Source: an uncultured Schlesneria sp. (lineage in GTDB: Bacteria > Planctomycetota > Planctomycetia > Planctomycetales > Planctomycetaceae). From it: a DNA stretch of 64,000 nucleotides. Positions 33,639 to 42,943 of the stretch are shown one piece after another (positions within the stretch are counted from its first letter, which is position 1; the number at the start of each line of letters is the position of its first letter). Below the pieces are notes generated by a model that saw only the letters and a program-made list of their open reading frames with translations, was not told the DNA's origin and searched no databases. The stretch spans positions 62,001-126,000 of the forward strand of contig CAIVEI010000050.1 of NCBI GenBank assembly GCA_903904835.1, in the 5' to 3' direction. The translations under genes were made by a program, and so were the position numbers.

Positions 33639-34988
33639 ATGCTGACACTTTTCGGACAACCTTCCAAATATTGCGATGGGATCAGTCGTCGTGGTTTTCT
33701 GAAGATCGGTGGCTTTGCCTTCGGTTCTGCAGCGTCGTTGTCGCTGGCTGATGTTCTTCGGGCGGAACAATCAACCGGAACCCATTCACCTCACAAAGCC
33801 GTCATTAATATTTTCCTGGGTGGTGGTCCGCCGCATCAGGACATGTGGGATATCAAAGTCGACGCTCCAAGAGAGATTCGCGGCGAGTTCGACCCCATTC
33901 GGACCAACGTCCCCGGAATTGAAATTGGCGAATGTTTTCCCCAGATCGCGTCCATGATGGATAAGTTTGTGGCGATTCGATCTGTCGTCGGTAACGATGG
34001 TGCGCACGACGCGTTTCAGTGCTACACGGGATGGCCGCGAAACAGCATTGCTTCGGTCGGCGGACGGCCAAGTATCGGTGCGGTGGCTGGAAAGCTATTT
34101 GGTCCTAAGGACCCTGGTGTTCCTTCTGCCGTGGCTCTGGCCGAAAAGACGCAACATGTCCCCTGGTCCGATCCAGGAACCGCCGGGTATCTCGGTGCGG
34201 CGTTCCAGGCGTTCAAACCGCAGGGTGAAGGTACTTCCGACATGCGATTGAATGGCATGTCGATGGATCGGCTGCAAGATCGTAAATCCTTACTGAAGGG
34301 TCTCGATCTCTTGAAACGAGAAGTCGACGGGACAGGCATGCTTCGCGGCATGGATGCTTTCTCGGAAGCGGCGTTTGGCGTCCTGACATCCAGTAAACTC
34401 GTCGATGCGCTTGATCTCAGTAAAGAAGATCCCAAGCTTCGTGCGCGGTATGGGGACGGCAAACCCTACAAGTATCAGTACGATGGTGCCCCGACCTGTA
34501 ACGAACATTTGCTGATCGCCCGCCGTTTGGTTGAAGTCGGCGTTCGATGCGTCACCTTGTCATACGGTCGTTGGGACAGCCACGGCGCGAATTTTGACCT
34601 GGTCCGTGATCACGGTTCAAAGTTGGATCAGTGCGTCAGTGCCCTGGTACAGGATCTCGATGACCGAGGCATGCTGAATGACGTCACTGTCGCCGTTTGG
34701 GGCGAATTCGGTCGTACGCCCCGAATTAATCCCGGTGCCGGTCGTGATCACTGGCCTCAAGTCAGTTGCGCTCTGCTGGCTGGTGGTGGTATGAGAACAG
34801 GCCAAGTCATCGGATCTACAAACCGGCTTGGCGAATACGCCAAGGATCGCCCAGTCCACGTACAAGAAGTCGTAGGGACGATCTATCGGAACCTGGGGAT
34901 CGATCCGATGAATACAACGCTGAAGGATCCAACCGGACGTCCGCAGTTCCTTGTCGATCATCGTGAACCGATCGCAGAACTGGCCTGA
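33639..34988 (+). CDS. DUF1501 protein with Tat signal
   Basis: The 449-residue protein carries an N-terminal twin-arginine motif (SRRGFLKIGG) followed by a hydrophobic Ala/Ser stretch, so it is probably exported folded by the Tat system. The body matches DUF1501, a family related to alkaline-phosphatase/sulfatase folds: INIFLGGGPPHQDMWD, NDGAHDAFQCYTGWP, RWDSHGANFDL, VAVWGEFGRTPRIN and GRDHWPQV. In planctomycetes these genes usually sit directly after a DUF1549/DUF1553 gene as a pair. Here that partner is absent and the only DUF1553 gene in the window is 17 kb away. The activity of the family is not established. A bidirectional terminator follows. Confidence 0.93.
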   Translation: MLTLFGQPSKYCDGISRRGFLKIGGFAFGSAASLSLADVLRAEQSTGTHSPHKAVINIFLGGGPPHQDMWDIKVDAPREIRGEFDPIRTNVPGIEIGECFPQIASMMDKFVAIRSVVGNDGAHDAFQCYTGWPRNSIASVGGRPSIGAVAGKLFGPKDPGVPSAVALAEKTQHVPWSDPGTAGYLGAAFQAFKPQGEGTSDMRLNGMSMDRLQDRKSLLKGLDLLKREVDGTGMLRGMDAFSEAAFGVLTSSKLVDALDLSKEDPKLRARYGDGKPYKYQYDGAPTCNEHLLIARRLVEVGVRCVTLSYGRWDSHGANFDLVRDHGSKLDQCVSALVQDLDDRGMLNDVTVAVWGEFGRTPRINPGAGRDHWPQVSCALLAGGGMRTGQVIGSTNRLGEYAKDRPVHVQEVVGTIYRNLGIDPMNTTLKDPTGRPQFLVDHREPIAELA

Positions 34989-35024
34989 ATTCCTGTTCGA
35001 AACGAATCTTAAACGTAAAAATCA

Positions 35025-35055
35025 GGGAGTTCCAATTTGTTGGAACTCCCTTTTT
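35025..35055. terminator. Bidirectional rho-independent terminator
   Basis: A perfect 11-bp stem (GGGAGTTCCAA, loop TTTG, TTGGAACTCCC) is followed by TTTTT on the plus strand and preceded by AAAAATCA, giving a U-tract on the minus strand too. It lies between the ends of the convergent DUF1501 and HtrA-type genes and should stop both. Confidence 0.93.
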
Positions 35056-35075
35056 GTTCATAACACAACCGATGT

Positions 35076-36572
35076 TCATTCAACCTTCAGCACGACGAAA
35101 AATCGTCGACCATTCGCTGAGCGAACATTAAGTACCAGACCGTCGCCACCAGCGAATTCCGTCTTCGCCTTTTCAAAGTCTTCGACGGCATTCAAGGCTT
35201 TGCCGCCAGCCTTCTCGATCATGTCACCGGCTTTGATGCCGCTTTGCTCGGCGACGCTCCCTTCCCGCACGCCAGTCACAACCAGACCACTCGTTGTTTT
35301 CAGTCCAAATTGTTTTGCCAGGTCGTTTGTCAGTGCGTGCAGTTCCAGTCCAAACTTGTCGAACTTCGAATCTTTCGGCACGTCATCAGACGCTTCAACG
35401 CTCGCGGCGGTGAGGTCTTTCGGTAGTTGTTCAATCGTGACATTCAGTTTCTGTCGTTTGCCGTCACGAACAATTTCCATGGGATAACCTTTCCCGATAG
35501 TTAATTGCTCGACAACACCTTGCAGGGCGGTTGGGGAGTCAATCTTCTGACCGTTAAGGCTCAGAATCACGTCCCCCGGTTCAAGACCAGCTTTTTCGGC
35601 GGGTGACCCGGGAAGAACCGAATGGACGATGGTTCCTTCATTGATTTTGACGTTAAACTGCTTCGCCGTTTTCGCGTCTACAGCCTGGATCTGCGTTCCG
35701 ATGTATCCACGACGAACTTCACCAGCGCTCACCAGTTGCTCGCTCACCCAGCCGGCAATGTGCGTAGGAATGGCAAATCCGATTCCATCATATCCACCAC
35801 TTTCGGTCGCAATTGCGGTATTGATCCCGATCACCTCTCCGCGCATGCTGATCAGTGGACCACCACTATTACCGGGGTTGATGGCAGCATCCGTTTGCAA
35901 GAAATCGGCTCGCTCAGTAATTCGATTGCGTCCCTTGGCACTGATAATTCCTGCCGTGACCGACATGTCCAGCCCGAACGGGCTGCCGATCGCCAGGACC
36001 CAGTCACCCACTTCGACCGCGCGGCTGTCACCCAATCGAATCGGCTTCAGATCGGAAGCTTCAATACGGACGATGGCAACATCGGTTCGTGGGTCTGATT
36101 TAACTTCCTTTGCAACAAATTCCCGGCCGTCATGTAATCGGACTTTGACTTCATCAGCACCTTTGACAACGTGGCTGTTCGTCAGAATGACACCTTTCGC
36201 GTCAATGATAAACCCTGAACCCATCGATTGACTTGGCGGTACCGCCATTTGTCGCGGCATCCGATTCTTAAACAACTCTTCCAACTGAGGGTCATTCCGG
36301 AAGAACTGACGAAAGGGCGAGCCTTCGTCGAAGGGTGAGCCTTGAGGGACACCTTGAACTCGTTTTCCTTTAGTCAAACTTTCGATGGAGACAATGCTCG
36401 GGATTGCATCCGATGCGATTTGCCGAAACGCCGCAGACAAATCATCAGCTTTCGGAAGTGGAGGGACCGCGACCGCCGTTGTCCGATGTGAAATCGCCAC
36501 TCCAAACAATACCAGAGCGCCGCCGGTCAACATGAACAATAGTTTCTGGCCAATCTTCGAATCTCTGAGCAT
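35076..36572 (-). CDS. HtrA/Deg-family serine protease with two PDZ domains
   Basis: The ATG at 36572 is chosen because GAGGAGG lies 6 bases before it; a longer frame lacks this. The 498-residue product has a signal or anchor helix (LLFMLTGGALVLFGVAI). The trypsin-like domain has an intact triad: His in TNSHVVKG, Asp in RTDVAIVRIE, Ser in NPGNSGGPL. Two PDZ domains follow (GYIGTQIQ through TIEQLP; KFGLELHAL to the end). This is the layout of DegP/DegQ, which degrade or refold misfolded envelope proteins as oligomers. Both PDZ domains have the usual EKAGLEPGDVI and EQSGIKAGDMI carboxylate-binding features. It is transcribed alone, convergent with the DUF1501 gene. Confidence 0.95.
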   Translation of the reverse strand: MLRDSKIGQKLLFMLTGGALVLFGVAISHRTTAVAVPPLPKADDLSAAFRQIASDAIPSIVSIESLTKGKRVQGVPQGSPFDEGSPFRQFFRNDPQLEELFKNRMPRQMAVPPSQSMGSGFIIDAKGVILTNSHVVKGADEVKVRLHDGREFVAKEVKSDPRTDVAIVRIEASDLKPIRLGDSRAVEVGDWVLAIGSPFGLDMSVTAGIISAKGRNRITERADFLQTDAAINPGNSGGPLISMRGEVIGINTAIATESGGYDGIGFAIPTHIAGWVSEQLVSAGEVRRGYIGTQIQAVDAKTAKQFNVKINEGTIVHSVLPGSPAEKAGLEPGDVILSLNGQKIDSPTALQGVVEQLTIGKGYPMEIVRDGKRQKLNVTIEQLPKDLTAASVEASDDVPKDSKFDKFGLELHALTNDLAKQFGLKTTSGLVVTGVREGSVAEQSGIKAGDMIEKAGGKALNAVEDFEKAKTEFAGGDGLVLNVRSANGRRFFVVLKVE

Positions 36573-37024
36573 CAATAACCTCCTCGTAAAAAACGTGTCG
36601 AAACGGCAAGAAGCTCCGAGCACTAATCTCGTTACGACCGCTGCGACACTAATTCTATGATCTGTCCGGTATCCGCCAAATCTCTTTCATTGCCGGATGA
36701 CTCAGGTTTCTTGTTAACCAAAGTCCAATCACGAAGCGCTACTCCCTTCAATTAGTGAACCGATTCGTACTTTGGCTTTCAATAAAAAAGTCCCTTTTTT
36801 TCACTACGCAGAGAGGCCGTTTCATGTTGGAAATTTCCTGTCTGACAAACCCGAGGTCAGTCTGACACAACTTAGAACGACATTCTTCGGATTGACATCA
36901 GTAGCTGCGCAAAATATAGAAGTGAGATCAGCTTGAGATCAGGGGTACGCATCAGAAGTAATTCTTTTCCATCTCAGATCCCGCGCTGGACGTTGCCGTC
37001 CCAATATTCGCGTCGGGGAATTCC
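36573..37024. other. Divergent regulatory region between htrA-type gene and rnc
   Basis: About 450 bases hold the ribosome site of the protease (AGGAGG at 36579-36584) on one side and a strong rnc promoter (36892-36920) on the other. A direct repeat (TGAGATCAGCT/TGAGATCAGGG) lies just downstream of the predicted transcription start. No gene is supported. Confidence 0.6.
36892..36920 (+). promoter_or_regulatory. Near-consensus sigma-70 promoter for rnc
   Basis: TTGACA at 36892-36897 is followed after exactly 17 bases by TATAGA at 36915-36920. The predicted transcript begins around 36927 and gives a leader of roughly 100 bases before the rnc ATG. It is the best sigma-70-type promoter I saw in the window. 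Confidence 0.85.
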
Positions 37025-37774
37025 ATGTCTGTCGTTACCAATATCTCCTCGCTCGAGGAAAATCTGTCGGCGTGTGAAAAGGCACTGGACTACCAGTTTC
37101 AAGACCGGTCGTTGTTACTGAGATGCCTAACACACTCGTCAATCGCTCGTACTCGACTCGATTCGAACGAGCGACTTGAGTTCCTGGGTGACGCGATTTT
37201 GGGAACAGTCGTTTGCGAACTGTTATTTCATCGTTTCCCTGAAAAGACCGAAGGCGAGCTGACCCGAATCAAGTCCGTGGTTGTCAGCCGGACCACGTGT
37301 GCAAAGCTGAGTGCCGATCTGCGGCTTGGTGAATTCCTGCGACTGGGCAAAGGCCTGTCTGACTTCGACAAAATTCCGCTGTCGGTGCAGGCGGCGGTCT
37401 TTGAATCCATCGTGGCAGGTCTTTATCTTGACGGGGGCATGCACGTCGTCAAACCGTTCTTGATACGACTCATCGAACCTGAGATCGATCGAACCGTTGA
37501 GTCTTCACACGGCAGAAATTACAAAAGCTTGCTTCAGCAACTCGTGCAGAAGAACCAGCGTGGAACCCCGCTTTATCAATTACTCGACGAATCGGGGCCA
37601 GACCATCTGAAGTGCTTCAAGATCGCTGCTGTTGTGGGAACCGATTCCTTTCCCCCCGCCTGGGGTCCGAATAAGAAAGAAGCCGAGCAACGTGCGGCGG
37701 AAAATGCGTGGTGCCTGCTTCAAGGTGACCCACCCCCGTTCGCAGCAGACGATGGCCCATTTCAGAATATCTGA
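37025..37774 (+). CDS. rnc: Ribonuclease III
   Basis: The 249-residue protein has the RNase III signature [20 protein letters not shown] with its acidic metal ligands, a second acidic segment [17 protein letters not shown], and a C-terminal double-stranded RNA-binding domain (about 170-242; [29 protein letters not shown]). The enzyme cuts double-stranded RNA in rRNA processing and mRNA turnover. The length is normal for the family. It is preceded by a near-consensus promoter and a leader of about 100 bases. In E. coli the rnc leader is itself cut by RNase III for autoregulation; whether this leader folds similarly is not shown. era and recO, frequent neighbours elsewhere, are not adjacent. 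Confidence 0.96.
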   Translation: MSVVTNISSLEENLSACEKALDYQFQDRSLLLRCLTHSSIARTRLDSNERLEFLGDAILGTVVCELLFHRFPEKTEGELTRIKSVVVSRTTCAKLSADLRLGEFLRLGKGLSDFDKIPLSVQAAVFESIVAGLYLDGGMHVVKPFLIRLIEPEIDRTVESSHGRNYKSLLQQLVQKNQRGTPLYQLLDESGPDHLKCFKIAAVVGTDSFPPAWGPNKKEAEQRAAENAWCLLQGDPPPFAADDGPFQNI

Positions 37775-37900
37775 CAACGATTGAAACGACGGTTCCATTC
37801 TTGGACGGATCGTTCTCAAGGCAGAAATCGGATATCCTGTCACGGGATCGTTTCAAACTCAGGATTGATTTTTACTGGCACCTGTTCGGGAGATTTCGCG

Positions 37901-38287
37901 ATGCGACTTGCTGGCCTTTTGATCGCCCTTTGTTCGTTTCCCCTTTTTGTCCTCGCTGCAGCAGAAACCCCGCCGCTGACCCCTGCGGAGGCGGCCAAGC
38001 GAGCCAACGAAAAAGTTGTTATGCAGATGGAGGTCAAGTCGACTGGGGGTGACAACAATCGATATCTCAATTCGGAAGAAGACTACAAAGACGCAAAAAA
38101 CTTCACGATCTTTATCTCGAAGAATGATTTGGCAAAATTCAAAAAGGCCGGTATCGAAAAGCCTGAAGTTCATTTCAAAGGTAAGCTGATCGAAGTGACC
38201 GGAACTGTGGTCCTGCAGAAAGAAAAACCACAGATCAAAGTCGAAGAACCTGATCAAATCAAAATCGTCACAAAAGAAAAGAACTGA
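37901..38287 (+). CDS. Small exported protein, possibly OB-fold-like
   Basis: The start at ATG 37901 is preferred because a signal peptide begins there (LAGLLIALCSFPLFVLAAAE) and GGGAG precedes it; a longer frame reads upstream without features. The mature part of about 108 residues reads NEKVVMQMEVKSTG, then FTIFISKNDLAKF and VHFKGKLIEVTGTVVLQKEKPQIKVEEPDQIKIV. The strand order and the K-x-I-E-V-T-G-T-V motif resemble the OB-fold proteins that planctomycetes use as small secreted nucleic-acid-binding-like domains, but the match is by eye. It ends with a Lys-rich tail. It follows rnc by 126 bases. Confidence 0.8.
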   Translation: MRLAGLLIALCSFPLFVLAAAETPPLTPAEAAKRANEKVVMQMEVKSTGGDNNRYLNSEEDYKDAKNFTIFISKNDLAKFKKAGIEKPEVHFKGKLIEVTGTVVLQKEKPQIKVEEPDQIKIVTKEKN

Positions 38288-38365
38288 CGGATTTTTATAT
38301 CCGAACTTGCTATCGAACGAATGAATGCTTCGTTCGATGGCAGGGTTCAAAGTTGAGCCTCGTTC

Positions 38366-39652
38366 ATGGATGCGTCTGGTAAACACTCAAGAGTTGACGC
38401 GATCGGAATGATGGCATGTCTGGCGATTGCGCTGGGTCTGAGACTCGCTGTCATTGCGATTCGACCAAACGAATTGACGGTTGATCGAGATGCCTATCTT
38501 GGAATCGCGACCGGCGTCGCTGAAGGACGGGGTTTCAGTAGCCCAGGCAGTTCGCAGGCGACCGCGTTCAGGCCGCCTCTCTATCCAATGTGTCTTGGCG
38601 CAGGGCTTACTTGCCTTCAACCTTCTGTCGTGGTTGGTGGAATCAACATCATTGCCGGCCTGTTGACCGTCTGGCTTACTGCACGATTGGGATGCAGCCT
38701 GAACTTCGGCCCAAGACGATTTCTCGCTGCATTGATCGTGGCAGTCGATCCGCTTTTAGCCTGGTATACGTGCCAGCCGATGACAGAATCGATTTGCACC
38801 TTTTTAGCGACATTCTGGCTCTGGTCCATGATGGCTCTCCCTTCGGGTAATCGTCACGAATATCTGATCAAGCGAATTCTGAACGGCATCATTTTTGGAT
38901 TGCTGGTCCTCTGTCGGCCAACGTTTTGGCTAATCGCCGCTCTTTATCTTTTGGCATGGTTCACCACGCTGCGGCGACATGACGTTGAGGATCAGCCATC
39001 CAGATCCCCGACCTTCTTGCCTGGATGGGTCTGGTCGCTAACCGGAACACTTTGCGTGGTTGCTCCGTGGTTGATACGAAACTGGATTGTGTTCGGCGTT
39101 CCCATTCTCACCACCACACACGGAGGTTACACATTACTTCTCGGTAACAATCCGGTTTTTTATCAAGAGGTCGTCGAACAACAATGGGGGACCGTCTGGC
39201 AGCATGACAGCCTGTTGAACTGGCAGACAGAGCTTGAGTCAAAGATTGAAAAGGACCTTGGACCCCACGCGACAGAAGTTCAACGAGATCGCTGGTATTC
39301 AAACCAGGCCAAGCGATACATGCTTGCCACACCTCGCCAGTTCGCCGCAGCGATCGTCCATCGCGTTCGCAGCCTTTGGAACATCATTCCCCAAGGTGAC
39401 GCGACAGATCACGCTGGCGGATGGGCCATGTCAGCCGTCGGATGGTTTTATTCGCTGATTCTGACCGCCGGACTGATTGGAATTGTCACGATTTCTTGCA
39501 GTTCTGATCGCCACAAGTGGCTGCCGCTATTCGTCCTGATCGTTTCCGTACAATTGGCTCATCTTTTCTATTGGACCAACACCCGCATGCGAGCACCACT
39601 TACGCCTGCGATTGCGCTTTTTGCCATCGTGGCAATTCCACGCAAATCGTGA
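38366..39652 (+). CDS. GT-C type membrane glycosyltransferase (ArnT/PMT-like)
   Basis: The 428-residue protein has about 9-10 transmembrane helices and the signature of the GT39/GT83-like group: an acidic loop after the first helix (DRDAYLGIATGVAEGRGF) and FRPPLYPMCLG. Such enzymes transfer sugars from polyprenyl-phosphate donors to lipids or proteins on the outer face of the inner membrane. The usual large C-terminal periplasmic domain is short here, so the acceptor cannot be guessed. It is followed, convergently and after 26 bases, by the CvpA gene. Confidence 0.85.
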   Translation: MDASGKHSRVDAIGMMACLAIALGLRLAVIAIRPNELTVDRDAYLGIATGVAEGRGFSSPGSSQATAFRPPLYPMCLGAGLTCLQPSVVVGGINIIAGLLTVWLTARLGCSLNFGPRRFLAALIVAVDPLLAWYTCQPMTESICTFLATFWLWSMMALPSGNRHEYLIKRILNGIIFGLLVLCRPTFWLIAALYLLAWFTTLRRHDVEDQPSRSPTFLPGWVWSLTGTLCVVAPWLIRNWIVFGVPILTTTHGGYTLLLGNNPVFYQEVVEQQWGTVWQHDSLLNWQTELESKIEKDLGPHATEVQRDRWYSNQAKRYMLATPRQFAAAIVHRVRSLWNIIPQGDATDHAGGWAMSAVGWFYSLILTAGLIGIVTISCSSDRHKWLPLFVLIVSVQLAHLFYWTNTRMRAPLTPAIALFAIVAIPRKS

Positions 39653-39678
39653 TCACACGATGAGAGATGAAGGCGTCC

Positions 39679-40416
39679 CTAAAAACCAACGTTCGGTCCA
39701 CCTTGACCGGGGATCGTCGGTGCTGCCGGCGGGGGAACCACTTGTTGAACGGGTACTGCCGCAGGGCCAGCCGCCTGATTCGAGTCCAGTCGTTCTCGCC
39801 GCATCGCATAACGAATTGGAAACGAGGGCCAGATTCCGTTCGGATAGGGTTTGGATGGGTCGCCAATCTTTTCGTACTTACCGTCAAAAGCATGGACAAG
39901 GACAATATCCTGATTGCCAAACTTGTCCTTGAAAATTGCTTTGGAAAGCGGTTTTTCAGAGACATACTGCGTGAATCCCAGCCATTGTCGGTCAGGAGCC
40001 ACATTGAAAAAGTTGTTTTTTTCCGGCTTGAACCCAAGAAACTCGCGAGGCAGCGGAGCGGTATGCAGAGCCGTGAGCAAAATCGCCATCGTCAGGTATC
40101 CGGTCACCGCCCCAAATCCCCAGCGACCGACGGTGTCCAGCATCGGGATGACTTGAATATAGCTCGGCGCAAGCTGTTCGGTCCCCATCCGCAGCGCAAA
40201 ACAGAACGCCGTGAACAAGCCCAGCAATGCGACGATGTCCGCGTAATTGTCTCCAACAATTCCACGTATCGAATTGGCCAGTGGTTCAAAGAAATTCATC
40301 GCCATTAATCCGGCCAGCAACGTACAAAGGAAGGTCTGAGCCGCGCCCCAGATCCCTTCGCTGGCGACTAACCACGTCACAACCGCGACAACGGCCAGGC
40401 AGATGAATTCCATCAT
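39679..40416 (-). CDS. CvpA-family membrane protein
   Basis: The 245-residue protein has four hydrophobic helices in the first 130 residues with the CvpA-type loop FEPLANSIRGIVGDNYADIVALLGLFTAF and a Gly-rich fourth helix (VGRWGFGAVTGYLTMAI). A soluble C-terminal tail of about 110 residues, rich in Pro/Ala at the end, is specific to this version. CvpA proteins are implicated in colicin V export and envelope stress or peptidoglycan control in other bacteria; the mechanism is unclear. Two ATG codons lie in tandem at the start. It follows the GspE-type ATPase gene by 100 bases on the same strand. Confidence 0.88.
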   Translation of the reverse strand: MMEFICLAVVAVVTWLVASEGIWGAAQTFLCTLLAGLMAMNFFEPLANSIRGIVGDNYADIVALLGLFTAFCFALRMGTEQLAPSYIQVIPMLDTVGRWGFGAVTGYLTMAILLTALHTAPLPREFLGFKPEKNNFFNVAPDRQWLGFTQYVSEKPLSKAIFKDKFGNQDIVLVHAFDGKYEKIGDPSKPYPNGIWPSFPIRYAMRRERLDSNQAAGPAAVPVQQVVPPPAAPTIPGQGGPNVGF

Positions 40417-40516
40417 GATGCTTCAAACTCGACGAAAAGGAGTGACTTATAACTTGCCGCTGGATCTCTTTTGCTGGTCGATATTAATCAAACGGAATCT
40501 CACGATACCGACCGGT

Positions 40517-42349
40517 TTACTTAACAACTCGCAACAGTTCATCGATTGATGTTGTTCCTTTAACGACCAATCGCAGGCCTTCTTCTTTCATGTACAACAT
40601 GCCGTTCTTTCGGGCTTCGGCCTTAATGGCGGTCATGTTCGGCGTTTCGCGAATCAAATCACGCAGTCGATCATTAATGACCAGCAATTCAAACACGCCG
40701 ATACGTCCCGTGTATCCGAGTCCGTTGCAGGCTGGACATGTTCCTTCAGGCTTTGATGGCGGACGATAGAACTTATCGACCTTGTCGGCCGGAAGACCAA
40801 TCTTCTGCAGCAAGTCGGCTGAAGGTTTATAGGCTTCCTTACAATCCGCACAGAGCTTGCGAACCAGTCGTTGTCCGAGGATTGCCGAAATAGAACTCGC
40901 CAGCAGGAACGGTTCCACTTCCAGATCGATCAAACGGAACAAGGCCGCGATCGTGTCGTTTGCATGGATCGTCGAGAAGACCATATGCCCGGTATTTGCT
41001 GCCTGACAGGAAATCTTCGCCGTTTCGCCGTCGCGGATTTCCCCGATCATCACGACGTCAGGGTCTTGTCGCAAAATGCTTCTCAGTGCTGTCGCGAAGG
41101 TCTGCCCCGCCTTGGAATTGATTTCAATCTGAGTGACATTCGGCATCTTGTATTCGACGGGATCTTCGACCGTGATGATGTTGTTTTCGTAGGCGTTGAT
41201 CTCTTGCAATGCCGCATAGAGTGTTGTCGATTTACCGGCACCGGTGGGACCGCATGTCAGAAACATACCGTGCGGTTGACTGACAATCGCCTGCATTTGT
41301 TCCACAAGTTGTTTCCGCATCCCGAGATCAGAGAGCGTTTTGGCGGTGGCCCCCTTATCGAGAATACGAATCACCATTTTTTCGCCCCCTTGAAGTCCCT
41401 GGGTGGCAACGCGGAAGTCGATCGTTCTTCCTTCCATTTCGGCGCGGAAACTACCGTCTTGTGCTTTTCGCCGTTCGGTGATGTCCATCGCGGACAACAC
41501 TTTGAAAATGTTGACGAGAGCATCACCGGTACTGCGATCAAATGCCTCGGCAGGATACATCACGCCGTCGATACGTAGCCGGACCGACATCTCCCCTTCT
41601 TTGGGTTCGAGATGGATATCCGTCGTTCGGCGAAGAATCGCGTCATAGACCAATTCTCGAGCCGCAATGTAACCTGACGAACTCTCGACTTGTCGAGATC
41701 GGTCAATCTCACCAGCCCCCTTACCCGACTTCCCGATCAAGCGAATCGGCGGGCCACCAGCGTGACTTCGCTGCTCTTTCGTGCCGACGTTCATCCCCAG
41801 TCTCGACATCAGCCGCAAAGCGACCGATCTGAGGTGTCGGGGGGTCAGAACCTTACCTGATTCCGGAACGCGCTTATTTCGTTCGGCAACGTAAATTCCC
41901 ATCGGTATTGCGTAACCGGCCGTCATCGACAGAAAACTGAGAAACCATTGTGGAGCACACAGCGATCCGACGAATCCCGCGACACCGGTCAGTAACACAA
42001 TCGAATTCCACATCTGCGGTTGAACTTTTAGTTCGTTCGCATCGGTATCGATCCAGTTTGCCGTCCAGACCCATAGGACAAAGAGCCCCAACAGATAGAT
42101 CAGCATGAACGAGTGAAAGTAGAAACCGACAAGATCTCGACGTGTCGGGTGACTGCCCCGATAGAACGGCATCGGCAGCGGAGGATAGCTATTCGAATCT
42201 TTGCCAACCACACCAGAAGACGCAACAGTGGTCGGTGCGGGTTGGTTCGCAAGTGAACCTTGTTGCGCCCATACGTCGTCGCTGAAACCAATTCCAGCCA
42301 ACAACACAAGAAGCCACAAGCGGCGGAATACTGAAGGGGTATTCATCAT
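40517..42349 (-). CDS. GspE/PilB-type secretion ATPase with membrane-spanning N-terminus
   Basis: The C-terminal 400 residues form a complete type II secretion/type IV pilus ATPase: Walker A GPTGAGKSTTLYAAL, the Asp box ITVEDPVEY, Walker B DPDVVMIGEIRDGETA, the His box HMVFSTIHAND, and a zinc site CADC...CPAC followed by GLGYTGRIGVFELL. The first 170 residues are unusual. Instead of the cytoplasmic GspE N1 domain there is a signal-like helix (LWLLVLLAGIGFSDDVWA), a Pro/Ser-rich segment, then about three hydrophobic helices (HSFMLIYLLGLFVLWVW, IVLLTGVAGFVGSLC, FLSMTAGYAIPMGIYVA). The ATPase would thus be anchored in the membrane. No other secretion or pilus genes adjoin, but a gene with a prepilin-type leader starts at 63635. 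Confidence 0.93.
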   Translation of the reverse strand: MMNTPSVFRRLWLLVLLAGIGFSDDVWAQQGSLANQPAPTTVASSGVVGKDSNSYPPLPMPFYRGSHPTRRDLVGFYFHSFMLIYLLGLFVLWVWTANWIDTDANELKVQPQMWNSIVLLTGVAGFVGSLCAPQWFLSFLSMTAGYAIPMGIYVAERNKRVPESGKVLTPRHLRSVALRLMSRLGMNVGTKEQRSHAGGPPIRLIGKSGKGAGEIDRSRQVESSSGYIAARELVYDAILRRTTDIHLEPKEGEMSVRLRIDGVMYPAEAFDRSTGDALVNIFKVLSAMDITERRKAQDGSFRAEMEGRTIDFRVATQGLQGGEKMVIRILDKGATAKTLSDLGMRKQLVEQMQAIVSQPHGMFLTCGPTGAGKSTTLYAALQEINAYENNIITVEDPVEYKMPNVTQIEINSKAGQTFATALRSILRQDPDVVMIGEIRDGETAKISCQAANTGHMVFSTIHANDTIAALFRLIDLEVEPFLLASSISAILGQRLVRKLCADCKEAYKPSADLLQKIGLPADKVDKFYRPPSKPEGTCPACNGLGYTGRIGVFELLVINDRLRDLIRETPNMTAIKAEARKNGMLYMKEEGLRLVVKGTTSIDELLRVVK

Positions 42350-42547
42350 AAATCGCTGCTCATACAGTTTTCAGTGAAAAGCGAAATTCCATCACACCAA
42401 ACGTCGACAGGCACTCCTCGAAGCCGTTGACCCCGGTCACCGCACGCCGAAGATTTAAAATCAAACACGTTTTGATATGAATCGAATACGGAAGTTGCAG
42501 CAAAGATGCAACCCGGTCGCGAAAAGTTCGAAAGTTTTCTGCTTGTG

Positions 42548-42934
42548 TCACTCTTCATTCTGATGAAATTCGGCCCAGCGATCCCACGCATAAGACCATT
42601 CCATCCACATCCGCATCAGTGACCAAAGCAGTCGCATTTTTGCCAGATGTTCTGTTGGAATTCGCCCGTTGAGCTCGACGGCGCTCTTGGCCGCATCTTT
42701 CAATCCCCAGCGCGAACCGAGCGAACGGCACAAGCCGTTCGCCGAAAGGTCAGGCTCGGCGTCCTCATTCGTGTAACCGGCTCCGTTCGCCGTCACGAAC
42801 AATTCAAACAGCTCGCTGCGAAAGGGATCCAGTTCCAAAGGCTTTGTTTCGCGTTCGGCTGTCAGGACCAGTTCTTCAACTCGACTGAGAATCCGCGTCG
42901 CCAAAGTAGATGTTTCATCGACGGAAGTTGACAT
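42548..42934 (-). CDS. Small protein of unknown function downstream of ilvB
   Basis: I do not recognise the family. The 128-residue product is predicted to be helical and soluble, with a Trp-rich C-terminus (LLWSLMRMWMEWSYAWDRWAEF). It has no signal peptide or membrane segment. It begins 9 bases after the ilvB stop, so it is almost certainly cotranscribed and perhaps translationally coupled. It is not IlvN: the ACT-domain pattern of that regulatory subunit is absent. Confidence 0.8.
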   Translation of the reverse strand: MSTSVDETSTLATRILSRVEELVLTAERETKPLELDPFRSELFELFVTANGAGYTNEDAEPDLSANGLCRSLGSRWGLKDAAKSAVELNGRIPTEHLAKMRLLWSLMRMWMEWSYAWDRWAEFHQNEE

Positions 42935-42943
42935 GAATTGGTC

